Assembly (NCBI GenBank): GCA_015847255.1 | Contig: JADLZK010008411.1 | Coordinates: 1 to 64,000, forward strand | DNA length: 64,000 nt | Direction of reading: 5' to 3' | Source: Hyparrhenia diplandra | Taxonomy: Eukaryota; Streptophyta; Magnoliopsida; Poales; Poaceae | Shown: positions 45,642 to 56,972 of the stretch, in pieces | Layout of the letters: every line of letters begins with the position of its first letter | Position numbering within the stretch: the first letter of the stretch is position 1 | Position numbers and translations under genes: made by a program | The notes under the pieces: generated by a model | The model's database searches: none | Told to the model about the DNA's origin: nothing | Seen by the model: only the letters and a program-made list of their open reading frames with translations

Positions 45642-45723
45642 AGCTGTACAGAATATGATTAGATCCCTGATTTGTTAAAACTAGCTGTACAGAATATGAT
45701 TAGATCCCTGATTTGTTAAAACT
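45642..45723 (+). repeat. Perfect 41-bp tandem duplication downstream of the ACR stop
   Basis: The unit starting AGCTGTACAGAATATGATTA and ending TTGTTAAAACT occurs at 45642-45682 and again at 45683-45723 without a mismatch. It lies about 255 bp after the stop codon, in or just past the 3' UTR. Confidence 0.95.
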
Positions 45724-46372
45724 GTTGAAACGTCATGAAAAGCCCGTGCCTTTTCTCCCCACTATTTTCAGTCTTTCCAGTGAGAGAAGGCATCCGTTAA
45801 CTTCTTTTTACCTTTTCCCTTAAAAAAAACTTCTTTTTTATCTTGTACAGAATGAGAGGCCGAGGAGATCGGCCTGCTTTGCTTTCAAATTATTGCAGCT
45901 GTCCTGGACCACTGGAATATGCATGACAGCAATGGCTGCTTCAAAGTTATGTGGCCGGAGTCTAGATGCAAGTCTCATCAGTAGTCAAAAGCACGAGCGT
46001 GATTGCCGTACCTGAGGCTTTGCTGATGGAGACACATTGCACCAAGTTGTTGTCTATTGCAGACAAAACTGCATCATCAACATGAGATCCAGCTTCTGTG
46101 GCTAGTCTATCATCCTATCATCTAAACATAATCTCTGGTATGCGAACTAGAATCGCCGATGATGACGCGGCGACCTGCTCAACAATTCAACATAGCCTTA
46201 GCTAGAGGTTTGGTGGCCTGAAAGTCCAGTGGTGAGCCATAATAATGGTGAGAAGGGTAGCTGAATTCAGAATCTAAAAATAGGCAGCACAAGAGTTGGT
46301 TCAGAATGTTTTGTCACAATCTAGGACCTCTCAATAGTGCTGCTTTTGGCAGCTGTGATGATTGGCCGATGG
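45724..46372. other. Spacer between ACR and the Ds-like element
   Basis: No gene or clear repeat seen. It presumably holds the end of the ACR 3' UTR or terminator region. Confidence 0.5.
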
Positions 46373-46985
46373 TAGGGATGAAAACGAAAATGATAGTTTC
46401 CGATTTTCCGTAGTCGTTTTTCGAGTTTTTTCGATTTTGATGCCTAAACGAAAATGGAAGTGGTAAACGAAAAAATGAAAATGATAATGGTAAATATAAA
46501 TGGAAACGAAAGTGGAAACAATATGGCCCTCTTCGATCGTTTTGAGGATTCCCGTATTTAAGCGGTAATTTACCGTTGGTAATTACGAATCAAAGTCACA
46601 TAGAACCAACATGCACATAAGGTAAATATTTTTCTGAAAACTAACCATATGGAACATATTGGAACAACCTCTACTTAAGAAGAAACTCTAATAATTCATG
46701 TTTTTATCAATATGCTATGTCAAGTCAACTTAGAGCTTGATTGTTTTTTTATTATTGTCAAGAAGCGTGGTGATGTTGCGATTTATATGGCTCTTCTCAT
46801 TTCGTTTTTGAGGATACGTTATCATAGATTTCGACCGTTATCGCTGTATTTTCCGACCGACTATATCGTTTTCAGAATTCGGCCGCCCGTATTTGTCGAC
46901 AATATCTCGATTTCATTTTTGAGAAAAAAAAAAAAAGTGAAAGTGATTTGGCCTCCTTCCGATCGTTTCCGATCGTTTTCATCTA
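46373..46985. mobile_element. Second Ds-like non-autonomous hAT element
   Basis: A 613-bp element starting TAGGGATGAAAACGA and ending (reversed) TAGATGAAAACGA, flanked by the perfect 8-bp repeat GCCGATGG (46365-46372 and 46986-46993). Subterminal regions have many AACGAAAATG/CGATCG-type short repeats. There is no transposase. The right TIR has lost two bases relative to the left. It lies between the ACR and NOP14 genes. Confidence 0.93.
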
Positions 46986-46993
46986 GCCGATGG

Positions 46994-48133
46994 CACAAAC
47001 TTGTGCTTTGGACCGGTGACATCTGATTCACGAGGGCATCAGAACACCAATAATGCGCGCCGCAAGTGGAGCATTTCAGTTTCCGCACTCAGCAGCAGCA
47101 CATTGTTGAACAGCAATGGAGCCAGCGCAAATGCGCCATTGGAAGCACGCCATACTCACAAGGGATCCGGTGGAGACGACGTAGTGGCATGTCCTGTAAA
47201 GCAGTTAGGCACAAGTAGGCGTCAATGAGCACGATTGTAACCTTGTTGCTCTCCACATGTAAGAAACCCAGCATTTGAGGAGAGCAACAATGAACACTGC
47301 AAAAGCAGTCGTAAGTCGTACTTTGGATACTGGTAATCTATCCACTCCGTTCCAAATGGCATGCCGTCACGACAATCTCACAGTGGGAGTTCCCTAAAAG
47401 TCTCAAATTGGTTGTTATTATTTCTCACTTTCTAAAGTACATTTATTTTTTTTCAATACATCTCTATCTGCTGGTTGTTATTCCCACTTCCTAAAGAACA
47501 TTTGTTTTTCCAATACATCTCGCTTCTTTACCACACTTTTTTTTCACTTGTGCCCAAAGAGAAAATATGGGACAGGGAGTAAGTCAATTTAGCTATATCT
47601 TTTAAGCTACAGTTTTCTAGTTTTGACCAAGTTCATTACTAAACTAAACAAAGATCTACAAGCGTAAATAAGATTCATCAGATATATCATGAAATATAAT
47701 TTAAAAACGAGGTAGTAGTATAGAATGTAATAGCAATGATTTTTCTAGTACAAAATTCTTTCCAAAATTGCCGTACCCATAGGGTTAACATGTCTCATAG
47801 TACAAGAAAACAACAAAAACTCTTCACTGCACTTAGGAAAATTACTATGGCACCAATATAGCAGCAACTCCCCAGTACAAGAGAAATAAAGCCTTTGCCA
47901 AGTGTGATAGTTTACCAAGGAGAAGCGACGTAAAGTGTTTGTGGCATTGCAGTGTTCTAGGCAAAGCTTTAGCAAGTGGGAATGTTTGATAAGACTGAAG
48001 GAGGATATCTTGACCCTCTGCTTTTGTAGTCAGGGCAAACTTAAGTTGAACTGCGCAGCTCACAATACAGTAATCATCTACATCCAGCTCCCGTACCATA
48101 TTTACACTGGCCTGCTCCTGAAAATATAAAGTA
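46994..48133. other. Spacer and NOP14 3' region
   Basis: Apart from the MITE-like segment, no coding sequence is supported. The part nearest 48134 should contain the NOP14 3' UTR. Confidence 0.5.
47350..47582. mobile_element. Probable decayed Stowaway-like MITE
   Basis: The left side reads ACTCCGTTCCAAATGG and the right side, reversed, TACTCCCTGTCCCATA, an imperfect match to Stowaway ends. Inside, a stretch of about 60 bp starting TGGTTGTTATT is present twice (about 47411 and 47472). The ends are degenerate. Confidence 0.45.
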
Positions 48134-51100
48134 TCACCGCCTCCTTTTCCTGCCCTTTCCTTTCCCCAGTTGTCCAGATTTGAAAGCACTTTCCTGTTCT
48201 TGAAGGAACGCCATGGCTTTTCCATACTTCTCAGCTCTTTCTTCATCTTGCTTCCTCCTCTCTTTCTCCTTCACAGCAGACAGGAAATAATTATCTTTTT
48301 TCAGCTCACGCTTCGCCCCCTTCTCTTCACTCTTCAAACGCTTCTTCAGCTTTTTCATTTGTGCCCTTTCTCGGTCAGGATCATAATCAAGGCCCTTGAT
48401 GTAGCTGCAGAAAACAGAAGTAAATTGATCAAAAGAGGTTAAGGATTTTTCTACATTAGACCAACAATTAGACCCATGAGAAATTGGGAACAAAACAGGA
48501 CATAATGGTGTGTACTGAAAACATATAATACCAAAAAATACATACTTCTCTTCGAATTTTGGATTTAATTGTTTGATTGGTTCGGGCTTCTTCTTCCGCA
48601 TTCGGAGGGGCTCTCTTGAAGCATGGTGTTCATCACTTCTCTTTTTAACCAAGTCAATGATTTCATGAAAAATGTCTTGTAACGAGCCAGGCAACTCAGA
48701 TCTCTCCAAAATTTCTTGCAGCAAAGAAGATATTGGAAGGAAGATTTCTGGGAAAGAGCATAGCCCTTCATGTATAATAACAAAACCTCTTAAACATTCT
48801 GCCACAGATAAAAGTACACCAGCCCTGCCACAAAATATACTGACTGTAAGACAACAAAAAAGAGAACCACTACGAACAATCATGAAGCCATTACAACCAT
48901 ACACTTACTTAAAGTCATCAGATGAGAAATAAGGGGCATCAGGATCCATGCCAACTATTTCTAGGATATTCACTGGATTCACCTCATGCACTTGATCATG
49001 GATACTGAGCCATGGTTTTAAAGTCTTGAGCTCCATAAATTGATCGTTAACCTATAACCAAGATGATATTTTTCTTAATATAAATAAACTAGCAAAAAAT
49101 ATGATCAACGTCTGAATTAGTAATCACCTGATTGTGCAGACGAGTTCCCACTTTTCCTTTAAGAGATGTTACCAAAAGAGATTGCAGAAAACCAATTGCT
49201 TCAGGGCAGAACTTTTTAGATTCTTTAGTAACCTACAGATGAAAATTGACAGTATATCCTACTGTCAGAAAAAGATATAGAAAAACTAGTGTATACACAT
49301 GCCAATATAAGAAAAGAGGCATTGGAAAGTGATTAATCATTTCAGGACCAGTTTAGGTCCTCCTTGGTACTAACATCTGAAAGTTGAAAAAAAGGGCAGC
49401 TCCAGTTTCTAAGTTCTATATATCCGTTCATCAATTGGGTAACTAAAGATCTTGAAGAACTTATAACAATCATTACAAATTCTGAAAACGAAAGATAAGT
49501 TCAAAAGCATACCACAAGCACCATTGAACACAAGAAAGAACCAACAGCAACATCTCGACCAGACTGTATAGGGCACCGCATCAGATATTCACACATAAGT
49601 AGAAGCAATGGAGTTGCAACAACATGGCGGAAGTCGAGACACGGAAAAATAAGAGACCATAATCTCAGCAGAAGTAATGTCTTCAAATTTGGCCAGCTGC
49701 TCTTTCCTGACAATAATATTTAAAGGAGGCGGCATGGTAAAAAAAAAGCACATTAATCATAACAAAATAAATTTCCAATAAACCAATTTATTATCTCACA
49801 AACCTGGAGCCTTAATATCTTCGCATAGGCGGGTGCGTGTATGGATAAGTCGCTCTCTTGCACAGATGGCAGCAAAATATGGAGTTTCTCCACTCATCTC
49901 AATTAAAGGCTTAACAAGTGTGTCAATTATTCTGAACTTCACTGGACTTTGGGTAGCTAAAACTGCAAAGTACTGCAGAAGAACACCATAGAAAACCTGC
50001 CAAAGGGATCTGAATGTTAGAGAACAAGATGTAAAAAGGAAAAGTTAGTCGGAAGTAAATGACATATGGTAAGGAGTTCAATTGTTACTTACTTGCATTT
50101 TCCTTCGGTTTTCAGCTGCAAGCCTTATTGAATTGCAAATACGTATACGGTTAATAATCTCAATTATTTCGGCTTCTGAGCGACCATCTAGCAAAGAGGT
50201 TAGATCTTTCAGGTCATTTGGTGCATCAATAACAAAAGGAATACTGCCATCCTTGACTTGTGGTTTCATATTAGATTCTCCTTTCAAATTGTGTGCATCT
50301 TTTTCTGCCACTTTCCCATTGATCTCTTGCTCCTTCTCTTTGAAATCATCCATTTCATCATCTCCTACATCAACCTCATCATCATCACTTTGTTCCCAAT
50401 CTCTAGCAGACATATTACCAAAGTCATTGTCACTGGAGTCCTCTTCAGAATCTTCTTCATCATCAGTCCCATCATCACCAGCATTTTCATCATCACTTTC
50501 TCCATCATCGGATGCTGCTGCATCATCACCAATCTTTCTACCTTCCCTTTCATAAATTTCATCAACCCAGCCCTTTTTCTTTCCTATTGACTCATCCAAA
50601 GAGAAGGAATCACCAAGATCATCTCCAGATATAGGTTTTGAGCTATCTAGCTTTATGTGTTTATCATCCTCGTTGTCATCATCTTCATCAGATGAATCAG
50701 CAGTTCCAAGCATTCTTTTTTGGCGTTCCTCCTGCAAGAAAAACCAGTATCAAGACAATTTAGTATCAGTATTTCATTGCTCCAGAAAAAAAAAAAAAGA
50801 GACATGTAGGGATTACAAGCTTAAACATAATAATCATATCGAATTTTGGGTCATCATAAGGTACTTGCACTAGAACAATTCAGATAAGAAACATAACTAA
50901 AAATGTATGCAACATATGTCATGGGCGGCAGGCAGCCACATGGGGAGATGCATGGTCAGCAGCTGCATGGGGAGTTGGGAACATGCAATGGCCAGCAGCC
51001 CGAGGAGTTTAGCTATTAATAGCAATTAAGCAGTTGAAAGGTTAGAGTTAATGAAAGGGAGAGAAACTAGGAGCTAAAGGGCTGGGCGCCAGCTAGAGGA

Positions 51101-54100
51101 ATTGGAGGGCTGGGCGACAGCCCCTCTATATATACTACCATGTACTCTAATCCAGAATCAAGCAATCAACAAGTATGAAGTTATCAGTCCACTATCTCAT
51201 CCCCTGCTACCTCTGAGTCTCATCCCTCAATCTCTCAAGCTCTTGGCAAAGCATAAGGCCTAGTTATCCCTCTTATGAACTAACGTTCATGACATCTGGC
51301 CAGCAGCCCATGACAACATATGTGAAGAGAGAACTTTTAAATAAGAGCAACAATGCTTAAGTCCAGTGCTAAGTTAATATCGAACAAACCTCCAACTTCT
51401 CAAGGCGTTCTTTCTCTTCTTGCGCTATTTCCTCTGGGGTTTTAGTTCTATCAGAAGGCCGAGCACGTTGATCCATCACCATTTCTTTCACCAGTTTTTC
51501 ATATGTATCTGCCTTTGCCTGAAATGTATTAAGATAACAAAATAGAAACAGATTTAGTATCATGAACTAGAAGTGTGCAACTCCATCATGTAAAACATGA
51601 AGCTTGTCCATTAATAACAACTAAAATTTGTGAAAAAATAAAATAGCCAGAAATACACATCCTGTAAAGCCACTGATTAATCATACCCCATGCATATGTT
51701 CTGATACAGAGCTCTGAAAGAAATGGACAGTATTTTCATTACTGATTATTAACAAAGAGGATCACCTTGTTAAAAATCTCCTTCCCCGTCAGGCCAGCAC
51801 TTGAATCATTTTTGTTCACCTTGACCTTAGCTGACTCAGTTAAGGACAATAACGCCTGTGTCTGGGCTAATGATGCAAAATCACTGTCTAACTTGTCGAC
51901 AAGATGTTCATCCTCTTCCCTCTCCTTGGCTCTTTGGGCCTGCATCAATAGAGCAAATTGTGTTGAAGTTATATGACATCATTAATAGTTTCCAAATTCC
52001 AAGAAAGATGTAATCTAAAAAATTGAAGACAGAACAAGTATTATAGGTGAAAAAATCAGGTAGTGCTTAGCTTAAGCTCGAGAGCTTGGTACTCCAGACT
52101 AAGCTTTAAGTTGCAAGATCTGGGTCTTATTCCATCTAAGTCAGATACATCCTTATTTATCTTTAACAAGTCAGGCATAATTATATTGTCCTCACCCCTC
52201 ATATATGTCGACAATATTATTGTGGCAAGCTCTTCAAAATCTGCTATCTCAATTTTACTTCAAAAGTTAAGTAGTGAATTTGCACTCCCAGACTTAGGAG
52301 ATTTACGCTTCTTCTTGGGTATTGAAGTAAAGAAAAAAGATGGTGGAATCTTGTTAACACAAGATAAATATGCTATAGAACTACTTGGAAGAACTGGTAC
52401 AAAGAACATCAGAGAAGCTGTCAGTTTATAGTGGAGATCCACTCAGTTCAGAAGAAAGCTCAAAGTATAGAAGTGTTGTTAGAGCTTTACAATATTTAAC
52501 GTTCACTAGACCTGACATTGCTTTTGCTGTAAATAAGGTATGCCAATTTTTACACAATCCAACAACCCTGTATTGGCCTGCTGCTAAGTTTATTTTGCGA
52601 TATGTGAAGAATATTTCGGGGGTTGGTCAAGAAATTCGAAAGTCACCTTCAATACTATTGAGTGCATTCTCTGATGTTGATTGGGCAGGATGCATAGATG
52701 ATAGAAAACCCACCGGAGGGTTTGCTGTGTTTTTTGGTTCTAACCTTATATCTTGGAGTGCTAGAAAACTGAAAACAGCCCACTGTATCTCGTTCAAGTA
52801 CTGACGCTGAGTATAAAGCTTTAGCCAGTACTACAGCAGAATTGGTTTGGATGCAGCCTTGTTGAATTGGGAATTGTTTTGAAATAATCACCATGTCTAT
52901 GGTGTGATAACATGGGAAACAAATATTTATCATCCAATCCAGTGCTTCATGCAACGACAAGATACATTGAGATTGATTATCGTTTTGTTAGAGAAAGGGT
53001 CTCTAAAGGACAACTTCAGATTCGATTTATAGCTTCACAAGATCAGTTAGCCAATGACTTTACCAATGTGTTCTCCTCACAGAGTCTAGAAAGATTTTGA
53101 AGGAATCTTAACTTGAGGAGGCTAAGATTGAGGGAGGCTGTTAGATAGAGTCCTGATTCATAGAAATATAGAGATGTTTCAGTTTAGTTTCTTGTACAAG
53201 TCAGCTATTACAAGAGTCCGAATATGTCATGGCATAGTTCTCATGTAATCCAACTCTGTAATCTTCCATATATATTGAGAGCTTCGGTAACCAAAAAGAT
53301 TATGCCGTTCCAAACAAACATATTATTTTACACACTGAACTGCAGAAAATGTGATCAGACGTCACATAATTTGTTAAAATGAGTATGTTATCAATTTATA
53401 GTATAAAGTGGAACCATTGATGGGTTATGGTCAGCATTGTCAGTGTCAGGAAAGACAAGACATACAAAGCTAGATTTAGCTTTCTTTGATATAGTAAGAA
53501 GTCAGAACTGTATGGTATACATCCCAAAAGGTCTGTGAAAAAAGCAAAAGTACCAAGAATTCAACAAATTGAGATGGAAGTACCAAGAGTTGAACACAAT
53601 GAAGTAAACAGCTACTGAAAATTTGGAACTCAATATGTTCTAGACCAATTACCTAGGTATTTTCGTTGAGGCTTCAGAACAATAGTTGATGTCAGTGGAA
53701 ATCGAAAGGACAGACCAAGAATGAAATGAACCCTTAGGTTATACTAAAGGGGAAGATGTTGTTCTATGTAACACTACCAGGCCATGACATACTAGCCACC
53801 AAAACAGAGCTTATGGAGAGAAGAGTTAGGTCACACACGATACCCACCTTATAAAATTTACTCTTTGAAATGATCTCTGACATAACTTCCTTCTTGCTCT
53901 TCTGCCCCTGCTAACACAAAATAACTAGAATGAGGTCACCTCATATGGATCACATTCACATGATTGCAGTTACATCTCAGTTTCTCACTGTGTCTATGAA
54001 ACTTACATGTGTTTCTTGTGGCAGATCAGTCACTGAAGGATGGTCATCACTTTGGAGAGATAAGCGCTTCTTTGAGAGGACCATTTTACCTGGAAGTATA

Positions 54101-55344
54101 AAGATTGAAAGCACAATGAACAACACACAAACAATAACATGAACTGATATGTATTACAATTCTTTATAATGCTGTAATATTATCGCCATTCTTGTTCTCT
54201 CCAACATTGAGGTGAAAAGCTCAAAATGGCATAACTAAAGCCAGTAAATGCTTTTCGCAATGCAAAGGGATAACTACAATAACTAGTTATTGAAGTGTCA
54301 CGAGTACTAGCGCCAGATTTATACATCCACATCAAAAATACCTTCTGTTCTACTCCCAGTGATAACAGGAAGTGAACCCAAAAAAGACTATGGAGAACAA
54401 TGTGAAATCAGAGGATCACACTGCAGTCTGGCATACAGTTCATAGTGATGTCACAAGTGTGTGACAGAAAAAGATGTGCTGCTCATACCAAACATAATGT
54501 GGATGCACATATACAGATACAGTAGACGATCTCGCATGATCTAGAGGGATAAAACGATAACAAGAACTGGAGACGATTGTATCCCAACTAGAAAGACAAC
54601 AAAAATAACCGTACCTTCATCGTCGCTCCCATCATCGAGAGGCACCTCCTCATCAAAATCGTCCTTTTCTGAGAGCATGTTATGAACATTGATTTCGTCT
54701 TCATCGTCATCAGATAGATTGAACTTGCTTTCTCGTTTCAACTTGGCCTAGAAACCAATACAAGAATGGGTTGATTAACGATACCGGTTTATGCCTGGCC
54801 TCTTTTGCACCAAACATGTCAATGTCGGGAGAAATGCTAGAGTATCTCTTGGCGAAACATACCAAGCGCTCCCGTTGCTGGCGAAGGATGGCCTTATCGA
54901 ACTCAGGCAGAGTGTCGTCGTCCCTCGCCGATACGCCGGTCGTGGAACACGGACGACTTGCCGCTCTCCACGAACTCCTTAAGCAGCGTGTTCTCCTCTG
55001 CGGGGGCAACGGCAAGGCAAGAGGAAGGAATCAGCCACCAAATCAACCGGACGAAAAAAAAAAAAGCTGCTAAACTGAGTAAATTAGCAGCTGCTGCTGC
55101 TTACCTTGCGGATGGCCTCGGAGCGGGACCGCGACACGCGCTGCTCCTCGCCCTTGCGCTTCTTGCCCAGCACGTCGAACTTGCGGCGCGACCAGATGGC
55201 CTCGAACGGGTTGCTCCGCTCCTCCGCCGCCGCGCCGCGAGCCTTCATGGCCACCTTGGCCGGGCCATTCTTGCCCTTCTTCTTTCCTTTGCTCTTCTTC
55301 TTCTCGCCCGCCGCCGCCGCCGCCATGGGCTTCGTCTTCGCCAT
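48134..55344 (-). CDS. NOP14: Nucleolar protein NOP14, small-subunit processome component, 14 exons
   Basis: Predicted complement exons: 55344-55105, 54997-54863, 54747-54615, 54089-54007, 53907-53848, 51939-51766, 51518-51390, 50731-50093, 49996-49804, 49706-49513, 49232-49128, 49051-48909, 48824-48546, 48404-48134 (ends may be off by 1 near 50.1 kb). All use GT-AG and phases agree, giving about 925 aa, normal for the family. NOP14 acts in the nucleolus in 18S rRNA maturation and 40S assembly. Family segments: [31 protein letters not shown], a long Asp/Glu-rich stretch (exon 8), and the C-terminal [15 protein letters not shown] and [11 protein letters not shown] with a basic tail. Exon 2 is odd: its first 25 or so codons match the family only in another reading frame (see findings). 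A Copia fragment lies in intron 5. Confidence 0.92.
52060..53320 (+). mobile_element. Degenerate Ty1-Copia fragment inside NOP14 intron 5
   Basis: Antisense to NOP14. The + strand carries the C-terminal part of Copia reverse transcriptase ([34 protein letters not shown]) and then RNase H ([35 protein letters not shown]), broken by frameshifts near 52390, 52790 and 52860. The coding part ends at about 53098, followed by a purine-rich tract (TTGAGGGAGG) and a short LTR starting TGTTAGATAG (53139) and ending near 53320. The 5' half and 5' LTR are missing. The YVDN in place of the catalytic YVDD indicates a dead enzyme. Confidence 0.88.
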
Positions 55345-55392
55345 GGCCGGCCGGGACAGGAGGGGACTGGGGGAGAGAGGCTCCGCCACCGC

Positions 55393-55504
55393 TAGGGTTT
55401 AGAGGTTTCTCTTACAGAGAGAGGCTCGCTTCTCTGAGATTGAATGTTGGGCCGGATCACAATATGGGCCACATATCACAATGCGCAACGAGGGCCAAGG
55501 CCCA
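55393..55504 (-). promoter_or_regulatory. Telo-box and site II motifs at the NOP14 5' end
   Basis: On the minus strand, AAACCCTA (telo-box; TAGGGTTT at 55393-55400) lies 49 bp before the ATG. TGGGCC/GGCCCA (site II, TCP-binding type) occurs at 55448-55453, 55465-55470 and 55499-55504. This pairing is an established signature of plant ribosomal-protein and ribosome-biogenesis genes, which supports the NOP14 call and coordinated expression in growing tissue. No TATA box was seen. Confidence 0.75.
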
Positions 55505-55523
55505 ATAAGCAATAAACAACTTA

Positions 55524-56451
55524 GGGTGTGTTTGGTTGGCACCAAAATCGGCCGGCGGGACTTAGTTAGGACAAGAAATGGTTGTTTGGTTGCAAATCTG
55601 GGCCAGCTAGCCGGGGCTCTGACAATGCAACCGTGACCGCCTAAGCCGGGCCGTGGAGACAGCCGGGTCGGTCGTTCTAGCTATGGGGCGCTACGATTGC
55701 TTTAAGTTTTGCTCCCCCCCTTATCGTCACCTCTCGTGAGCCGCAACGCGCGCCGCCATGAACTCTGCTGCCCCACCGTGCCCCCACCGCCCCCCGTGTT
55801 CGAGGCTCACCGCCCGCCATGAACTCCATTGCCCACCGCGGCGGACCTCGAATCTCACGGCGGCGGCCTCGGAATCTCGGCCGGCGAGGCGGGCGGGAGG
55901 GACGGGCCCGGCGCCGCCTCGGGAGGAGTCCGCGAGCACTCCACGGCCGCTTCGCGCGCGACCTCCGCCGATCACGAGCAGCGTCGTGGCGAGTCGAATC
56001 CACCGCGCAGGCGACCTCGCATCCGCATGCACGCGCCGGTGGTAGCAAACGGGGCGCTGGCGCCCTTGCGCGCAATGGAAATGGCGCTGGCCGGCGTGGC
56101 TCGCGGTGGAGCCGGGCAGCGACACGCCTCCTACATGGCGCGGTGGCGGCGGCCACATGTTTGTCATCCCGCGATGTCGTCTTTGTTGTCGTGCTCATGC
56201 TCATGTTGCCATGTCGCCGTGCTCACCACATGTTCGAGGAAATTACTCAAAGGAGGTAAACTCACCAATTGGAGAAGAGGTGACGGTATGAAAAACAACT
56301 TAGGCAACCAAACACTATGCGAGGCTAGCCGGGCTTAGACAACACTGCACAACCAAACAAGTCCATCTTGACTTAGTTTAGCCTAGATAAAGCTAGCCCG
56401 GCTTGGTGGAGATAGTCGGGGCTACAACTACGCAGGGAACCAAACACATCC
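55524..56451. mobile_element. TIR element with GC-rich cargo
   Basis: The ends GGGTGTGTTTGGTTG and, reversed, GGATGTGTTTGGTTC are imperfect inverted repeats of a kind common in grass hAT/Harbinger elements. The left flank is TTA and the right flank TTC, perhaps a decayed 3-bp duplication. Inner arms share AGCTAGCC/GGCTAGC motifs. The core (about 55690-56240) is very GC-rich with Arg/Pro/Ala ORFs on both strands and no recognised domain. It sits about 180 bp upstream of the NOP14 start. Confidence 0.6.
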
Positions 56452-56972
56452 TTCTTTGCTCCGCTCCCAGCCGTCTTGCCGCGCCTCAGAATCGCGCGCC
56501 GCTCTGCCCTAATCCGCGCGCCAAAGCCGACCGATTGCTCCTTTTCTCAAGGTCGTGTTGCCGAGGTGCCCGTGGGCGCCGGCGAGGTCACCGACGACGT
56601 GAAGTGCACGCAAGAGGATTGGAACGAAGATGAACCCGGCGGGGTTAACCCTCTGCCTTGGTTCGACTTTGTATTGAGAATGAAATTGTTCGATGACGTT
56701 CGCTCCCAACGATCCGGCTTAAGTACGAGACTCACACCGCGACATCGACGACATGGTCCCACATGATAGTACGAGAGACTCAAAATGTAAATGCGCTAAC
56801 GCGCCAACCCCTGAATCAACACACGCCTCACTATGTGCGCCTTGATTCTCGTAGCTCGTCCGACAACCATCGGGTAGCGTCTTTAGGCGCTACACCGAGG
56901 CAGCGCCGCGCTACACTAGCCAAGCCACTCGCGCTCGGCTAATCGGACACACGCCGCCGCTCAAGACCGCGC
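56452..56972. other. Spacer before the solo LTR
   Basis: GC-rich, with an open stretch at 56476-56766 on the + strand that has no recognised domain. A segment of decayed or captured sequence is possible. I do not support a gene here. Confidence 0.4.

Noticed and set aside
50082..50555. 157-codon Ser-rich ORF on the + strand
   Set aside because: It is the antisense shadow of the acidic exon 8 of NOP14; Asp/Glu codons read as Ser/Ile/Phe codons in reverse.
55759..56338. Overlapping Arg/Pro-rich ORFs of 95-175 codons
   Set aside because: They are high-GC open frames on both strands within a TIR element; no family signature supports a gene.
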